NCBI RefSeq assembly: GCF_910596095.1
Contig: NC_056550.1
Span: 4,712,001 to 4,776,000, forward strand
DNA length: 64,000 nt
Source of the DNA: Thunnus maccoyii
Taxonomy: Eukaryota > Chordata > Actinopteri > Scombriformes > Scombridae
Direction of reading: 5' to 3'
The notes beneath the pieces are model-generated. The model saw only the letters and a program-made list of their open reading frames with translations, was not told the DNA's origin and did no database searches. Both the position numbers and the translations under genes were made by a program. Below, one piece after another: positions 1 to 14,396 of this stretch; positions within the stretch are counted from its first letter, which is position 1, and each line of letters begins with the position of its first letter.

Positions 1-330
1 TTTGTAATGGAGTGAATTGAACCTCCTCTATTTTACTTTTGCACATCTTCATTTGTTTTAAGCTTGTGAGATTCTGCTGGAAGTTTCTCACTTTTCTGAG
101 AGAAAACCTTCAGAAAAGAAGCCTCGGCGCCTGGGCCCCGCGGTCACTGGTGGGTGGGACAAAGAGAAGTGGGCGGCTCATCCAAACCAACTGGTAGTAA
201 TTGGTCAATACTAAGTTGGATCACAAGCTATTGGCTACTGTAGCGCTAAGACATTGGAGCTGCTGGAATCTGCGTTGGCTGATGAGATCTGCAGAGGACC
301 AACACACGAACTCACACTCACAAGCACACA

Positions 331-331
<1 letters not shown>

Positions 332-391
<60 letters not shown>
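332..391. repeat. (CA)n microsatellite
   Basis: About 30 uninterrupted CA units. An open frame through it is only a His-Thr string and is not a gene. Confidence 0.97.
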
Positions 392-392
<1 letters not shown>

Positions 393-3300
393 GCCATTAC
401 TCATCAGTGTAACAGTTATGTGGCCTGGTTTCCTCTCTCTCTGTCTCTCACTGTTTATCTGTATCTGTCCCTCTAATCTTCACTGTTTATTCTTCCCTAT
501 CACAGATTTTCCTTTTGTCAGAAGTTGTGGTCACAATATCCGCAACATAGAAAGTCACAGTCATCTTTTATTTTCAACGTAAAGCTTATTTTTGTAATAT
601 TAGTGAAGTTCTGACGGACTTGGTTGTCATTTATGACACTGTAATCATCTCTGACATGCACTAGTTTACTGCAGGGTTTGTTTTCTGCTTTTTGAACATG
701 TTTCTTACCATACTGGATGCTTCATATTCAATCATTCTGCAGTATACAATTTACCTCCACTGCCAACATTCAGTGCCAATTTAGGAGTTAGTGTGTATTT
801 ATGTAGCGTGGTGTGGAGGTCAGGATGGTGGATTGGCATGTGAGCTGTTTAACTTTGATGCTGGAGACCAGGGTTCATCCCAACTTAGACTGACAATTAA
901 TGTTGGCTTTTCATTAAATTTAGCCAAATGTTTTCTTCTCCTGGTCCTCACCATACTTTAACAATTCCATACCGTATTTGACATGTGCAGAAATTACAAG
1001 AAAAATAGCATTTAATGTCAAAAATACTAGATGTAATCCAGGAGTTTCCAAATTTGTAAGATATCAACATCAGTCTTAGGTCTAATGTGTTAATATTTGT
1101 AATTTATGGATTGAAAGGGACAAGTTAGGTGATAACAATTTTTCTAAGTGGAATGATATTTTGGGAAATACGTTTATTGTCTTCTTGTCAAAGGTTAGAT
1201 GAGAAGAAGACTGATACAATCCAAAAGAAAGTAAATAATCATATTTTCTGTTTTTTTGTATGTTGTACTGTAAATGACTGAAAATATTTTCAAGTTAAGA
1301 TGGGCCAGCTTGCAAACCTTTAATAGTTTTAACAATTAGGGATTTGTATTATCCTTGATGAATATGTCTTCTTTTCCCATAGAGGTTTGTGCTAGTCTGA
1401 TAATCAGGCTGAATTAAACAGGAGCAAGTATACATCTGTCCGACCAAACAGGTTTTCAGTCAACACTGAAGCTGCAGTAGCAGTGTAGGTGCAGTTCTTT
1501 TTTTTCATCTGTAAGTCACTGTACAACTTCATCCACACTTGTTGCTCAGGCACAGGAAGATGACGTTCCCATTTTTAATCCCACCTACAAAGCTCTGATT
1601 GGCTCAGTAGTTTTGTCCACCTGCTGTCAATGAGCACAACATCAGACCTATTTGAATCGCTGAAATTGTGTGAAGTGACTCAGGGGTCTGGAACCAGGAT
1701 TGGTGTTTGAAATACTGCTTTTCCTACTTACAATTTTTAATCTGGTTAAATAGTTTGCATTGCACTGACCAAAAATCCAAATTACCACAACTTTGCATGT
1801 GACCCAGTTTATCATAGACTTTTGGAAGCTTCATGTCATCAGGCCATTAATCTGTTGCCAGGGGGAGATCAATGTTATTTATCTTCTCTATCACACACTT
1901 TATTTAAGTGCTTGACACCTTTTTTTTAAGTATTTGCTCAGCAGCTCTACTGTGAAAGACAGTACTGTTCTGGCGGCCCCTGGTGGCCCCTGAATAACTG
2001 CACCCCCAAAACCAGAACTCCCATTCACACACACAGACCCTGGATCCCTGCAGCTCCTCTAAGATGCTGCTCTACCGGTACCAGTGCTGGTCTTACTAGT
2101 GGACTGGTTTACTGGTGTTGGAATAAGAAGGCACAAGACACTAGATTACTTTGTTAACATCAGCGATCAGTATATGTGGGAAAAAACTGCAGATTTGGGG
2201 TGTCAAGGGAGAGAAGGAGGGAGGGGCAGCTGGAGCGGGCAAGGGGCGTCGCTTAAATGAGGGCAGGGTTAAAGAAAAGGAAGGATGTGTCCTGTTTCCA
2301 GACGGAAAGCAAAGCGAGGCAGAACAAAACACTCCAAGATGCTGTCTGTTACCCTGATGTGCTAAACTGTTCTGGCTGTCAACAGTGAGGTGAACCAGAT
2401 CACATGCAACACCAGGTTCATCTTTTATTTATGTAGTTGAATTAAACATTATCTGGAGCTAATTAATAATAATTCACCAGTGCTAATCAGTTATAAATAC
2501 TTGAAACTCTGAATGTGTGTTTCTATTGGAGGTATTTTAGGGTTAAGGAAGTTGATTAGTTCTCTTCAACCAGCTGATGGAAGCTCACGGAAATGACATT
2601 CATGATCAAGGAATAAGGCTGGCAATGTTTTATATTTTTCATTTTCATTAAAGCCCATAAAGAGACCCAAATGAACAAGGATTGATCCTACTAACGAGTA
2701 CTGTCTGTGTAGCCAAAACCTGATATACAGTAGTTTACTCCTCTTTGCTAGAGAACTCCAACTTTGTCTGAACACACTGATGCACAGAGACATATTTGAC
2801 ATATTTCTTTGATACATGATAAATCAATGATTGATCTTCTTCTTTGGTGAGAAGAGAGAGAGGATCGATTAAAAGTCAGTTTATCTTTAATCCCTAATGT
2901 TAAAGACCACAAAACAAGCTTGTAAATATATGTTTTATTAATGACAAATAAAATAAAGATCATGTGTGACTATGAAAAGACTTTGTTCTGCAGTTGGACA
3001 GAAATATCCCCAAACTCCAAGATAGGCGGGGGTTGTTTATTGGACCAACACAAGACCCAGCATGATAGTTTTTGTTAAATGTGTGTGTGTGTGGAAGAGA
3101 GAGAGGGAGAGAGAGGTACCACGTTGGAGGCTAAGGAGTATTTGTGTGTATGTGTTTCCTACTGGTCTGGACAGTCTCTTTGGAATGAATTTGGAGGGGG
3201 CGGTGCCATTGGCTGGTGAGAGGGGCTTCGACTAAAAGGTTTCTCCAGTATTGATGTGGATGTCGCATTGGCGAGCAACATCAGCAGGCCAGATGTGTGT

Positions 3301-3433
3301 GTGTGTGTGTGTGAAGAGGGTGGAGCTGAAGGCAGTGGGAGATGTTGTGAGTCACTGGCAGGAACTATTTCTCTCTCCCTGTTTCAACGTTCTCAGATTT
3401 TTCTCTTTCCTTCTCTTTTGCTCTCTCAGTCAG

Positions 3434-3483
3434 ATACACACACACACACACAGGCACACGCACACACACACACACACACACAC
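3434..3483. repeat. Interrupted (CA)n microsatellite
   Basis: CA repeat interrupted by GG and CG variants. A short GT tract lies about 120 bp upstream (3297-3313). Confidence 0.95.
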
Positions 3484-3683
3484 TCCTCCGTCTCCCCAGG
3501 ATGGAAAAAACAGATTCACCATCAGGTCATACCAGGAAAGGAACTTAAGCTGGTTTTGGTTTGGAAACCATCCAACAGAGTGTTTCCTTAAAGTCACTGC
3601 ACTGCAATTAAACCTTCTCACAACTGAAATGATTTGTCTTAACTGCAGTAGTGAGCAACAATAAGATAAAGACTTTTTTTTTG

Positions 3684-3981
3684 GCAGTAACACTTTACTT
3701 TAAACCTCACTATTTGCATTTATAAGCAATATATTAATATTTAATAAATGGTTTATAACTCCTCATGTGGGTCACACTTGTAATGGTACAGAATATGTCT
3801 TCAATTCACTTAAATTAGTTATAATTGTTGACAAATACTGTACATTAGTAAAAACTTTAGAATGTCCTTGTATTTGGTCATTATATTACATTATAGTGTG
3901 TTATAAACCATTTATTATTAATTATTATTATATATTTCATTACAAATTACTAAAAAAGGGGAGAAAAAGGTAGTGTTACCG
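3684..3981. mobile_element. Foldback MITE-like repeat
   Basis: The ends are roughly inverted (GGCAGTAACACTTTA at the left; GTGTTACCGG at the right). Internally, a 17-bp sequence at 3743-3759 recurs as an exact reverse complement at 3900-3916. The interior is AT-rich and non-coding. A fish MITE is the best reading; the family was not identified. Confidence 0.65.
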
Positions 3982-6365
3982 GTTATGATTATATGATCAT
4001 TGTGCTGACGGTGATGAAATTCCATTCTCATCTTTGTTGTAGCCTCAAGATCAAACAAGTAAACTTTGCATGCACATTTTGCACATGGAATCCTGGCTGA
4101 GGAAAATAATTCATTGTATGAGCTGTTACTATCAACATGGCTGCTTGGAAAACATGTCTAGTAAATGGAAAACTAAATGAATGACATAATATTAAAGACT
4201 CTAATGCTCTTTGATACATTTCCTCTTTGAAGTTCACGGCAGAAAAAGCAACAGCGGCGCCATCTGGTATATAAGGCTCCTCAATAAAGCACATTGTGAC
4301 AATGGCGAGTATGTTTCTCTTGCTCTGCCAATGCGAGAAAATGATTTTCTCTGTTGGATTAGCCCGCTGATTATACACCACAACACACACATTGAGCCAG
4401 TCAGTTCAGCAGAAGTGCTTGCTATCCCTGTCACATCCTCATGCTGCTCCCACACTGCCCCCACCATTCATGTGTGTATTGCATCTTGTGGAACGCTTCA
4501 CGTTAATTTCTAAGGACGTGCACAACCAACGCTCCAAATGAATGCAGGATACGTGAGGCAGCCATCATGCACAACGCGTAGTTAAAAGCAGGTATATCTC
4601 CAGTCTTGCTGGGAGGATTGATCAGCTTACAGACTGCTCCGGAGTAACTCAAGTTAACTCTGGTGTTGTCTTATTCACATGTGTGTTCCTAGCTGGCTTG
4701 CTAACATTAGCCATAGACACGCCTACATTCAGGAGTCACCTGACACTAGTTCAGAATTGAAGGATGTGTGACTAGTACAACTGAGGTTGGGATTTCGGCA
4801 ATACTGTGTAGTCACTGAGGCTACGCTAACGCTAGCTGTAGGATGGTCAGTAAATTCTTCCAAACTGTCTCCTGCCTACTTGTTAAACCACAAATGTCTC
4901 ATTTTCTGTTTCTACATATGATAAATACCAAAGATGCAACCTTGAGGGAGCCGATGTCAGAGTGACAAAAGTAAAGTAACAAGTAATGTAACGTGTTACT
5001 TTTGCTGCTAAGGAGTGAGTTAAGAAATGTAATATTTTTACAATGTGTAATCAGTAATTGATTACAATTTTCAAGTAACTTGCCCAAACTGATAGTGACT
5101 CCAAGGTAGAGGGTCAGAAGTCTGTGTCACTTTTGATGACATCAGACAATAACATGCACTGTATGGTGTTTGCAGATCACATTGGCTCGAGAAAAACATG
5201 TAGAAGGGTAATGACTTTGTTTTTATCATTTCGGTTCATTACAAACAAGAAAAGCATCACTTCCTGTGTAGCACTGAAATCAAGCCAGTGTGGCATCCAT
5301 TACACTGAGATAAGAGCAGGCACTTCTGGAGGGTGTTAACCTAAATGTTTCGTAATAGCAAACCACAACACTGGTAAGAAATTCAAGTTAATATTTTATG
5401 AAAAGGTCACTATATTTGACTTCAAATTTACTTTGAAGCTCTGTTTATTGATTTTTTGCACACTAGGGGCAGAAGAATAAGTTGTGAACACAACACTGAC
5501 ATATTATCTACATACGAAGTTCTTAATGTGAAATAGTTTGCAAACAGTTTCTGTCTGGACCAAAGTGGTGGACCGACCAACAGACCATCATTGCCATCCA
5601 TGGCTACAAATACTGATTAGAGCAGCTTTTGCTTTTTGCTTTGTATACGACTTGTCACATTTATACTCTGTCTTCCTGTTCCTGTGTTTCAAGGTTTTTT
5701 TTAAACACAAGACATGTTTTATGGCTGCAACATAACCTCAAATGTGAAATTCTTCTGTATCATTTTCATGTGATTCAATTTAGTTCAAATTCATCTGAGA
5801 GTTTGAAGACTTCATCTTTGTCATAGCCTCAAAATCAAACCCCAGCTGTAGTTCAGGTTATAGAGTGGAACTTTTAATGGCATTGTTGGTGCTTCCCTGC
5901 TCCTCCTGTCCACATATTGTGTCTTCAGGAAAGAAAGCTCCCAGTGTGTGTATGTGGGAGAGGAATGTAAGTCACTTCGGCCCAAAGCATCTGCTAGATG
6001 AAGAGAATATAATGCTCAAATGTGTAACATGTAATGAAGGAGCTGGTGGTCGTATTGTCAGGAAAGAAGAAATTAAAAAGGTTTAGCGAGAGGTGGATGA
6101 TAAATGAAAGAAAGAGGACCCTGGGCCATACACACACACACCTCAGGCAGCAGATAAAGATAAAGCTTTACTCTAAAGGTTTATATATTTCCATAATGAG
6201 AGACAGAATATCAAGACAGTAAATGTAGCAGGGGGAGCAGATGGTTTATTACTGATTCATCACTGCACATTACAGATTATAGAGAATAATTAAAAACAGC
6301 TGATCTGAAAAAGCAAACAGTCCAGACAAAAGCCTTTAAGTTGGTAAGTGAAGCAACACGTCACC

Positions 6366-6388
6366 CCTCCTCCTCCTCCTCCTCCTCC
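6366..6388. repeat. (TCC)n trinucleotide repeat
   Basis: Tandem TCC units; the neighbouring Arg/Glu-rich open frames are artefacts of it. Confidence 0.9.
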
Positions 6389-7283
6389 CTCCATCCAAAA
6401 ACTCTGTCATGGCTGAAGTGTGAGAGTGGAGGGTGAGCGTATATACTGTACCGCCTCCTACCTCCCTCCTTCTCTCCTCCGTTCTCACAGGGCGTGTCTT
6501 TTCTCCCTGAACTCTCCTGGAATGTGGGATGAAGAGAGACAGCCCAAGCTTCCAGCCAGCCAAATGGCTTCACAAGCTTTTAATGTGTTTCTATTGTCAA
6601 GTTTAGAACTTTCTTTGACCGTGTGTGTTTCCATGTGTCAAGGCTGCAAAAAAGTTGTCTCCCAAGATTTCAATATGCTTGTGCATATTCATCTGAGTGT
6701 GTATTCAAGTATATATCATGTGTATATCAGCATAGCCTTTTGTCACTGTTTAAATTTGTTCCCCATTCACAAATTCAAGATAAAGTTGAGTTCCTAATGA
6801 TGATGAAGTGCTTTTTATTGTTGGTAAGACAATAAAAGTAACACCAAGAAAATGTACAAACAAATGAACATGTGCAAAACAGTACCAGACAAAATCAAGT
6901 AGCTTTCTGTTAGCTGGAGAAATACATTTATTTTAAGTTCACAATGTTTTCCATTTGGACTTCCAGCATTTTTTGTGTAAAATATGAAAGCTACTAACCA
7001 GACTTTAAGATCTGCTGCTGTCAGCCACCAAGTGTCACCATCCATCAAGGGTCAGGGGGCCTAGCTGGGTCCTGGGGCCTGTTTACTAGTAGCTCAGTGG
7101 CTGTGACCCAGGCTGTCTGGTATTGCACAGCTGACATACAGTACTGTATGTTTAGATCACCATAGTGACTGTGCTACATAGTTATCCTGTTGAATTGATC
7201 AGATGAAAAAAATGTACAGGCAGGCTACTAACCAGTGAATGGAATGGAAAAATTGAGTCATCCTCCCTGCAAGATCCTCAAAT

Positions 7284-8496
7284 CAGTGGTGGAGAAAGTA
7301 TTCAGATTTTTAACCACAGCACAATGTCGAAATACTGTGTTACAAGTAAAAGTCCTACATTCAAAATGTTAATAAAAATTCCTAAAAGTTCCGTGTGGAG
7401 TTTTTGAACTCTAGTAGTGCTATGAAGCAGTTTTGTATTAGTGGGCCACCGTTTTGCTTGCATTGCAGTTGTTGTGAAAGCAAATGGTGCGATACACATT
7501 CCCACCAATCATTTCATATATTCCACGGATCTACAGGTGGCTGCAATGTACCGAGAAACACGACAACATGCCAATAATGGCAGAGAAGAAGACTGCAGGC
7601 CAGTTAACATGGATGTAGACAATGCAGGATTTACAGTACGTACAAAAAGTCAGTTTTGCAAATGTTTGTACATCACAAGTATAGGCTACACACAATGAAC
7701 TTTGATGAGCAACAGTGAACGCAGACATAACTTTTGTTTGTGTACAAGAAAACTCCAGAGGGCCCCTTTAAAGATCCTCTAAACATGTTTGAAGGCATAT
7801 ATAAAAGACTAATCATTTGTGTCTGATATGGTTTGTACACGAATAAGTTCAATGACGTCATTATAAATTCTTAAAATGACATTTATGAATATGTAAATAT
7901 ATTTCATTTCAAAAGTTTAACTGTCTCCTCCTTCACTGTAAAGTCTGTTCACAGTGTATGTGCACTGCACTGTGCACTGGAGGATTCAGGTTTCCATGTC
8001 ATACTTGTGTAAGTTGCATATTGGACCGTGATTGGCTACAAACTAGCTGTGATGTCACAAACCCCTAAAACTTTCCACCTTCAGCAGACGAACATGAAAA
8101 CAGCCTTCTAGTGTCAAACTCTGCACAGTGAAGGTTGAACAAGTGAAGTAACAATAAGCAAAACACACTTCTGAGTGGAGAGGGACTTAAATGTATCAAA
8201 AGTAAAAGTATTAAATGCAGAATATTGGCCCCAAATAAGTGCTAATGTATTATTACTAGATCATTAATACTGATCATCAATGTGTAAGTTTACTTATGTC
8301 AAGGTGGAGCTAATTTTAACTATTTTATATACAGTCCTGTTGGGTAGTTTTATCTGTAAAAATGCAAAAATATTTTATGAGCCCATCATATGTTTTGTAT
8401 GTCAAATCTTCAGTCATGAAATGGAAGAGCAAGTACCTAAAATTTGTGCTTAAGTACACTACTTTAGTAAATATACTTAGTTATATTCCACCATTG
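7284..8496. mobile_element. CAGTGGTGGA-ended MITE, probably with a nested insertion
   Basis: The left end begins CAGTGGTGGAGAAAGTA and the right end is the degraded reverse complement (TTCCACCATTG). Near both ends the DNA is rich in AAGTAAAAGT / AGTAAATA motifs typical of a very common teleost repeat. A second, shorter copy lies at 32.7-33.2 kb. The central 700 bp do not match that copy and are probably a nested insertion. Confidence 0.6.
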
Positions 8497-9562
8497 CTCA
8501 AAATGAAGTGCTGCATTTCCAATGAGGTAAAAAGTATTAAAAAGCACAAAAGACTGATATTTACACATCAGAAGAATCACTTTGTTTTCTAAGATTACAG
8601 TATGCAAAGGTTGACCATAGCTATCACTTTTTCACACTGCTGTTTCATCACTGAAGCTCAGGGGAATATGAGGTGACCAGGTAATGAAACTACAGCAACT
8701 GCAGCCTTTTTATTGAAAATGACAGAGAGTGGAATCAACAGCTCTACAAAGCTGGCAACTAAATGTATACACATATACTGTAGCCAATAGACCTCATCAA
8801 ACATTGTTTTTTTTATTTATACATTTACACTTGTTTTTTTCTTACCCAGTTTTTGCATACTACAATACTTACTGTAACATGCTGGATGCTTTGTGTGCTA
8901 CCTTATTAAGTTGATGCACAATAATAGCTGCTATGTTTGACATGCACTGAGTTATCACAGAGGCCAGAAGACTAATTCTTGTGTTTTTTTTTAAAAAATT
9001 AAAAAGTCACATGTCTACATTTAGGTGGAGTCGTGGTTTACGTGACAAAATCCAGTGTCACAATGCCGCTGAGCACTCATGCGATATTTGGTCATAAAGT
9101 AAAACCTGGAGGACAAAAAACGCACTCATATGTCTAACCTGCAGCAATTAAACAAATCTCAGTTATGATGGGATGTGAAAATAGATTTATTTGATTTATT
9201 TTTGTTCAGACTGCTGCCTCTACATCTCTCTCTCTCTCTTACGTCCTCTCTCAGCCAGCCTGTCTGTGCCTGCCTCCAGCATACCTGAAGTTCCAGCCCA
9301 CTTTTTCTAATAATTTTCCCTCTCTCCCTTCCTCTTTTCCTCTGCTGCTCTGAGCTGCTTTTTTCCTCTAGACTTTTTTGCTCCTCTCCTTGCAACACCT
9401 CTCCTATCTTCATTCAGATCGACTCAGTTCAATTAGCTTTAACGGCACATGTGACAGGAGCAAGTTACAATTATACTACAATGCTACAGCTCTCTACAAC
9501 ATTTGTGGTAATTTAAACTCTCCTGGAGGACTTAATGGCTCTCTATGACCACCCAAGCTTTA

Positions 9563-9590
9563 AACACACACACACACACACACACACACC
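9563..9590. repeat. (CA)n microsatellite
   Basis: Short pure CA tract. Confidence 0.95.
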
Positions 9591-10889
9591 TGCAGGTCCA
9601 TTAAGTTACACTGACTTGACCTCTGCCTATACAAACACCTAGAGACAAGCATGGGCAGGCATGCTGCTGTGGATATAGGGTTACACACATGCAGAGGCAT
9701 ACATATTTATGCAGGACATCCTCACACACAATTATGTTTTAAACAGACTCTCCGAGTGGCCTAGTCATGCCCACATCACAATAAAGACCTAAGACTGAGG
9801 AGATTAGATATGAAGAAAAAGTAGAGTCACTAATTCTTTGCATCAGAAAAGAACCAGTTAAAGTGAATTGCACATTTGGTCATGACTAATCTTTGTGTAG
9901 CTACTGTGTTCACACTTACTTGAAGGAGACCACAGAGCAGACCGCTAACTAACTTAAGATACAATTGTCTGTACAGTTTGTACATTTACATTATGTACTG
10001 CATACCTCTCAGGTTTCATGTTTTATTCTCAGCAACTCGTGATTTTGCAGGTGTTGCATGACAGTGAAGTAAATAAAATGTCACAATTTGTCACACTATC
10101 AAAGCCAAAAGAGAAAAATAATAATACAGTTGTGTCATGATCCTAGTTTACATGGTGAATGCTAGTGTGGAATCCCATCCTTTGCTTCAATTGCTGTACA
10201 GCACAGGTGCCAGTCACACTAGCAAGAAGTAAAGGGAAGTGGCGCCTGTGGTCTCGCAGGTGTTCTGCAGTGTTCCTGAACACAGGACAACAAGAAGTGT
10301 GACCTTCACAATAAGAGAGCAACTTGCTGCAAATGGCTTAAACCAAATGTAGTAAATAGGACAGATGATGCAACACTGTTTTTCAAATACCACTCTAGCT
10401 TTTTAGTTTTGAAAGTACTATTTAAATGTTGAAATAGGACCTCCAGGCCTCAATTTTCAAATGTTAGAAATGAATTATTTTTTTAAATAGTGGCCTTTAT
10501 TCCACTGTGTAGAATTATATATTATCTCATTTAATCTTTAAAAACATAATGAGATGAATCAAGAGACAGAAAAAACATACAGATCTTGGTATTCATTCTG
10601 CTTTTGATAATAACACTCAACCACATAATGACACATCTATCATTAACTGTAGATTAATGTTTTTTTCATCTTTTAACAATTATGTAGATTGTAATTCTAA
10701 ATATTTCTTTGTCATTTCATCTATCCTTACAATTACACCAAAGTAACTAACAGTATCTTTAAGGGGTTATTCCACAGAATTTTTTTCAACATCTTACCGC
10801 CTTCTAACTTATTTTACTTGATCTAAATTCTTTCCAACATATTGAGATCCCCATGAAATCTGCCACCTTTAAATCAATAGTCATGACTT

Positions 10890-11070
10890 CCATAACTAGA
10901 AAAAAACAGAAAATTTGGCATTTTAGCCTCTATTGATAGTGAAGATGGACAGGGGACATGAGGAGAGAGAAAGAGGCATGGCATGCAAGGTCCCCTGCTT
11001 GAAATTGAACTGGGTACATACGCAGTCACAGTATGCTTCTTAACCAACAGGCTACCAGGACGTCTCATCT
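10890..11070. repeat. Possible tRNA-derived SINE fragment
   Basis: An AGGAGAGAGAAAGAGG tract is followed by a tRNA-like stretch (AATTGAACTGGG ... CTTAACCAACAGGCTACC). A related piece is at about 15.09-15.18 kb. This resembles the head of fish SINEs. It is recognised by eye only. Confidence 0.4.
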
Positions 11071-12303
11071 TCAGAAATGTTAAATCTTTGAGAAGTACCA
11101 TGAGAAACCTCATGGAGTTTTGGGTAAACATTACTCAGCACTTTTTCAAAAAGCATTATTATTAATATCTTTTTTATACACACATTATGTGAAAAACAAT
11201 AGATCAATACTTTGTTCTTATGGCATAAAGGAGAGAATTTCTTTAAAATGAAATCATGTTATCAGTGTCAAAGGCCTTATCAAATCTTTGTAATCAATTC
11301 TAGTCAAGTCTAGTATTAACCTCATATGTCTTCCTTACATGAAGCCTGATCAGTCTTCATTAGCATATATATTTTGCATAAATAAACCTTTTTAAAAATG
11401 GTAGCAAACAATTTGCATTAATATATTAGGACTAATGGATCTCCTTGAGAGTACTGTCCTGCTTGTGAGATATGAAACTTTGAGACCACACAGATGATCT
11501 GAAACTGGTTTTCTTGGTGTTCCAATTTGAAACATCATGTAGTTACTCTCCTCCATATTTGTGGATCAAATCACCAGAGGAACAGCTTGTTGTTGTTCTA
11601 CGTTCTTAGTGCTTTGTACATATGTAGATGTTTAAGTCTCTTTCTCTTCTTAATGCTGTAAAAGTAAAGCCTTTTATAAATTGTCTGACTTTGTGATCTG
11701 TATTTGAAATTGCAATGCTACATAATTACAAGGCATATGTTGTTTCACAGCTGTGTCTTCTATTGTCCGTGTGCATTGTTTGGACCTGAAAAGACACTGT
11801 TAGACAAAGTATGTATGTCTGTAAGTGGGCGTATCTTTAAAGCCGGGTCCTGCAGCTGGATCTCGCTCTCGATCAAGCTCAATGTAAAGCGCCCACTAGT
11901 GGGTTACTGCTTCTACACATTGGTTATACACGTGTATTGTTTTCTCCAGTCGTGAAGCAGAAAGCAGCACAGTTGGCTAACAAGCAGCCTGGTCACCACA
12001 TAACGGGAGAGCCGTACATTATGGGAGTTCTGAGCATGGCTAGGGCAAGACTGACCAATCAGGTCACTTGGCTAAAACTCCACACTGTTTTAACTCGATG
12101 TGTTGTCGACCTCAGTTGTCTACACCCATCCAACCCCAGACCAGCCTCATGTAATTCTATGTTGCAGTAATCACACACACGGGGAAGTCTACTTTCAGTA
12201 ACGTGGTTTTCCACACATGCATGGCTGACTTTTAACTCTCAACTCTGTATTTCTAGCTTTATTCTACATCCAAACCAAAGTAGGCAAATGCACACACAGT
12301 TAG

Positions 12304-12304
<1 letters not shown>

Positions 12305-12366
<62 letters not shown>
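12305..12366. repeat. (AC)n microsatellite
   Basis: About 31 AC units. Confidence 0.97.
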
Positions 12367-12368
<2 letters not shown>

Positions 12369-13289
12369 CTGGGTGCTATACCAAGTTCCTTTTTCAGGCT
12401 CACGTTGATTTTCCTCTCTTTCCTCTTCTCGACTCAAAGTCAGATGTGGCGGAAATGCTCACTTAACACCAGAGATCTGTGGGAAAAATCCATGATATTG
12501 ATATATCTAAATACACGTACAGACATGTAAAAAACACACATTATCTCTTCTCAAGGTAAATAACAAATGATAGTTAAGGGTTCATTCCAGCATTTTCAGA
12601 GAACATTTCATTGATCCCTGCAGAGAGGCAGTGTCTTGAAGGTGCAGGTAATTAAATCTCCATGGAGGACATAGCAGTCTGAAGCAGAAGAAGTGTGTCT
12701 CATCCCCCTAATGGACAATTTCCTGAAGCTTCATGGCGCCCCCTTGTGGCCATGCTGGAAAGTTTCCAAATGGTTTCGGCACAGCTGCTCTGAGAAACCA
12801 AAATCACCCTGCTCTGACAAAAAGAAGGATGATTTTTTAACTCCAAAGTCCAAACAATTCTGTGATCATTTGGAACAGCATTTTAGCAGTTCATACAAAC
12901 AGGGAAAGGTGCCTGACAGTGATTTTGACACAGGAGGTCCCTCAAATCACATAACATTTTGTAAGATTACCACTACAATTTTAAAGTTTAATGTCTAAGA
13001 ACTGAGCATTCTAATTATGTTTGCCATGTAATGTTAAAAAAAAAAACCTTTATAATCTGAACACGCCTTTGCATGCTGGGATTTCTAACACTGTTTTATC
13101 AGGTAACTCTGAGAAACAAAGCAGCTCAAAACAGCCCAAAGCAGAAATAGAGCTAACGGAGCTAACAGAGCTAATGGATGTGTCAACTTCTCATCATACA
13201 ACATACAGCCAATCAGCTACAGAGTCCTGACTGAGCCCATTTTATTGGTCAATAAGCTCAGAGATTCAACAACGCTGCTTGTTAGAGGA

Positions 13290-13830
13290 TTTATTATATA
13301 GGATATTTAAAGCAACATTCACTGATTTTTTTTGTGTTTTTTGTGGCTACTTTGTGGCTGCAGAACAAGCTGAAAACACATCATTCTGTGAAGTTGTTAT
13401 TGTTAGCAAAGACTTATTTATTCAGGCTTCCAGCTGATACAGAAAAACATTAGCTTTCATGTGGAGTTGTATTTGTGTCCAGCTCATGGAAGTAAGTTCA
13501 TCATTCACTCCCTTTTAGCTCTGTTTTGGTCTCTACCAACTCCTGAGGAAAATATCTGGCTTTTTAGCTGCTAAATGCTCCACTATGTTCACCAGCTACT
13601 TATTTTTCTGTCTTCCACTTGGTGCTGTGCAGTTAGTGTAAAGATTCAGAGATTGTACACTAACAGCAGCTGCCTGCTGGAACAAAAGGTTGGTATGAAC
13701 AGATTTTGCAAGGCAGAAGACCAAAACAATAAGCTAATGTTGCTAAAAAAAAATCTCTGTTGAGCTGAGGGGAGACTTCAGAACTGGGCAATAATTCTCT
13801 GTGGTTTCATCACTACAAGAGATCCCTTCC
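13290..13830. repeat. Degraded interspersed repeat (fish MITE type)
   Basis: The text from TTTAAAGCAACATTCACTGA through GTGGCTGCAGAACAAGC resembles a frequent teleost repeat. No coding content is visible and no second copy was found in this window, so the call rests on recognition alone. Confidence 0.35.
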
Positions 13831-14188
13831 ACATTACACATATCGTTAATTTGAAAATATAATTCATGAAGCTTCAAGGTTTCTGTGCAAGAAAGTAAAA
13901 GTTTAATGTAAGATTTAAAATGGTAACTTGATGTTGAATAGTCCGTGAATATTTTTCCAGCTTCAAATACTTACGGATAAAAGTACAACTATATCAATGA
14001 CAGTCTTGCAACCATTTTCTCAATATTTGAGAACATATTTGTTTATATGTTACATAAATTTAGATTTTGTTCTGACTTCAGTTTATAGAAAAAGGGGAAA
14101 ATGTTGATTCACATGAAAATAATTTCTAAGATATTGAAAGAGGCAACTGTGTGATTTTTTCAGTAGTCATAAATAAGTCAAACACACT

Positions 14189-14194
14189 TTTATT
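14189..14194 (-). terminator. Candidate polyadenylation signal of the lectin gene
   Basis: AATAAA on the minus strand about 200 bp after the lectin stop codon, a plausible 3' UTR length. Transcript data would decide. Confidence 0.4.
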
Positions 14195-14396
14195 TCAAGG
14201 TTATTAAACAGTTGAAAGGACAATCCACTTGCTGGTCAATATCAAGCTAACTTCACACTGATAGTAAAGCTTCATGGAGAGGAAAGGAAGGAAACATTTA
14301 GTGCCCCTGCCATGATCACAGACATGAGACACAAACTGGGGAGGAAGAAGTACAGCAAACTTTTTTAAGCATGAGATTTTCTTAAGATAGATGTGT

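Larger units (their letters stand above)
1..14188. other. Gene-free stretch with microsatellites and old repeats
   Basis: I see no supportable coding exon on either strand from the window start to the 3' end of the lectin gene. The open frames are short, lack recognisable domains and often run through CA/GT or purine tracts. The stretch holds several CA repeats and degraded fish MITE pieces, listed separately where boundaries are visible. One further piece, at about 1135-1240, resembles the repeat that is complete at 49.7-50.6 kb. Confidence 0.7.

Noticed and set aside
201..476. Open frame with a long His-Thr run
   Set aside because: Only the translation of a CA microsatellite; similar frames at 3251-3664, 12288-12530, 45753-45935 and 48741-48953 are rejected for the same reason.
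4028..4513. Overlapping frames of 77-120 residues on both strands
   Set aside because: Mutually overlapping, no domain, no splice signals worth trusting.
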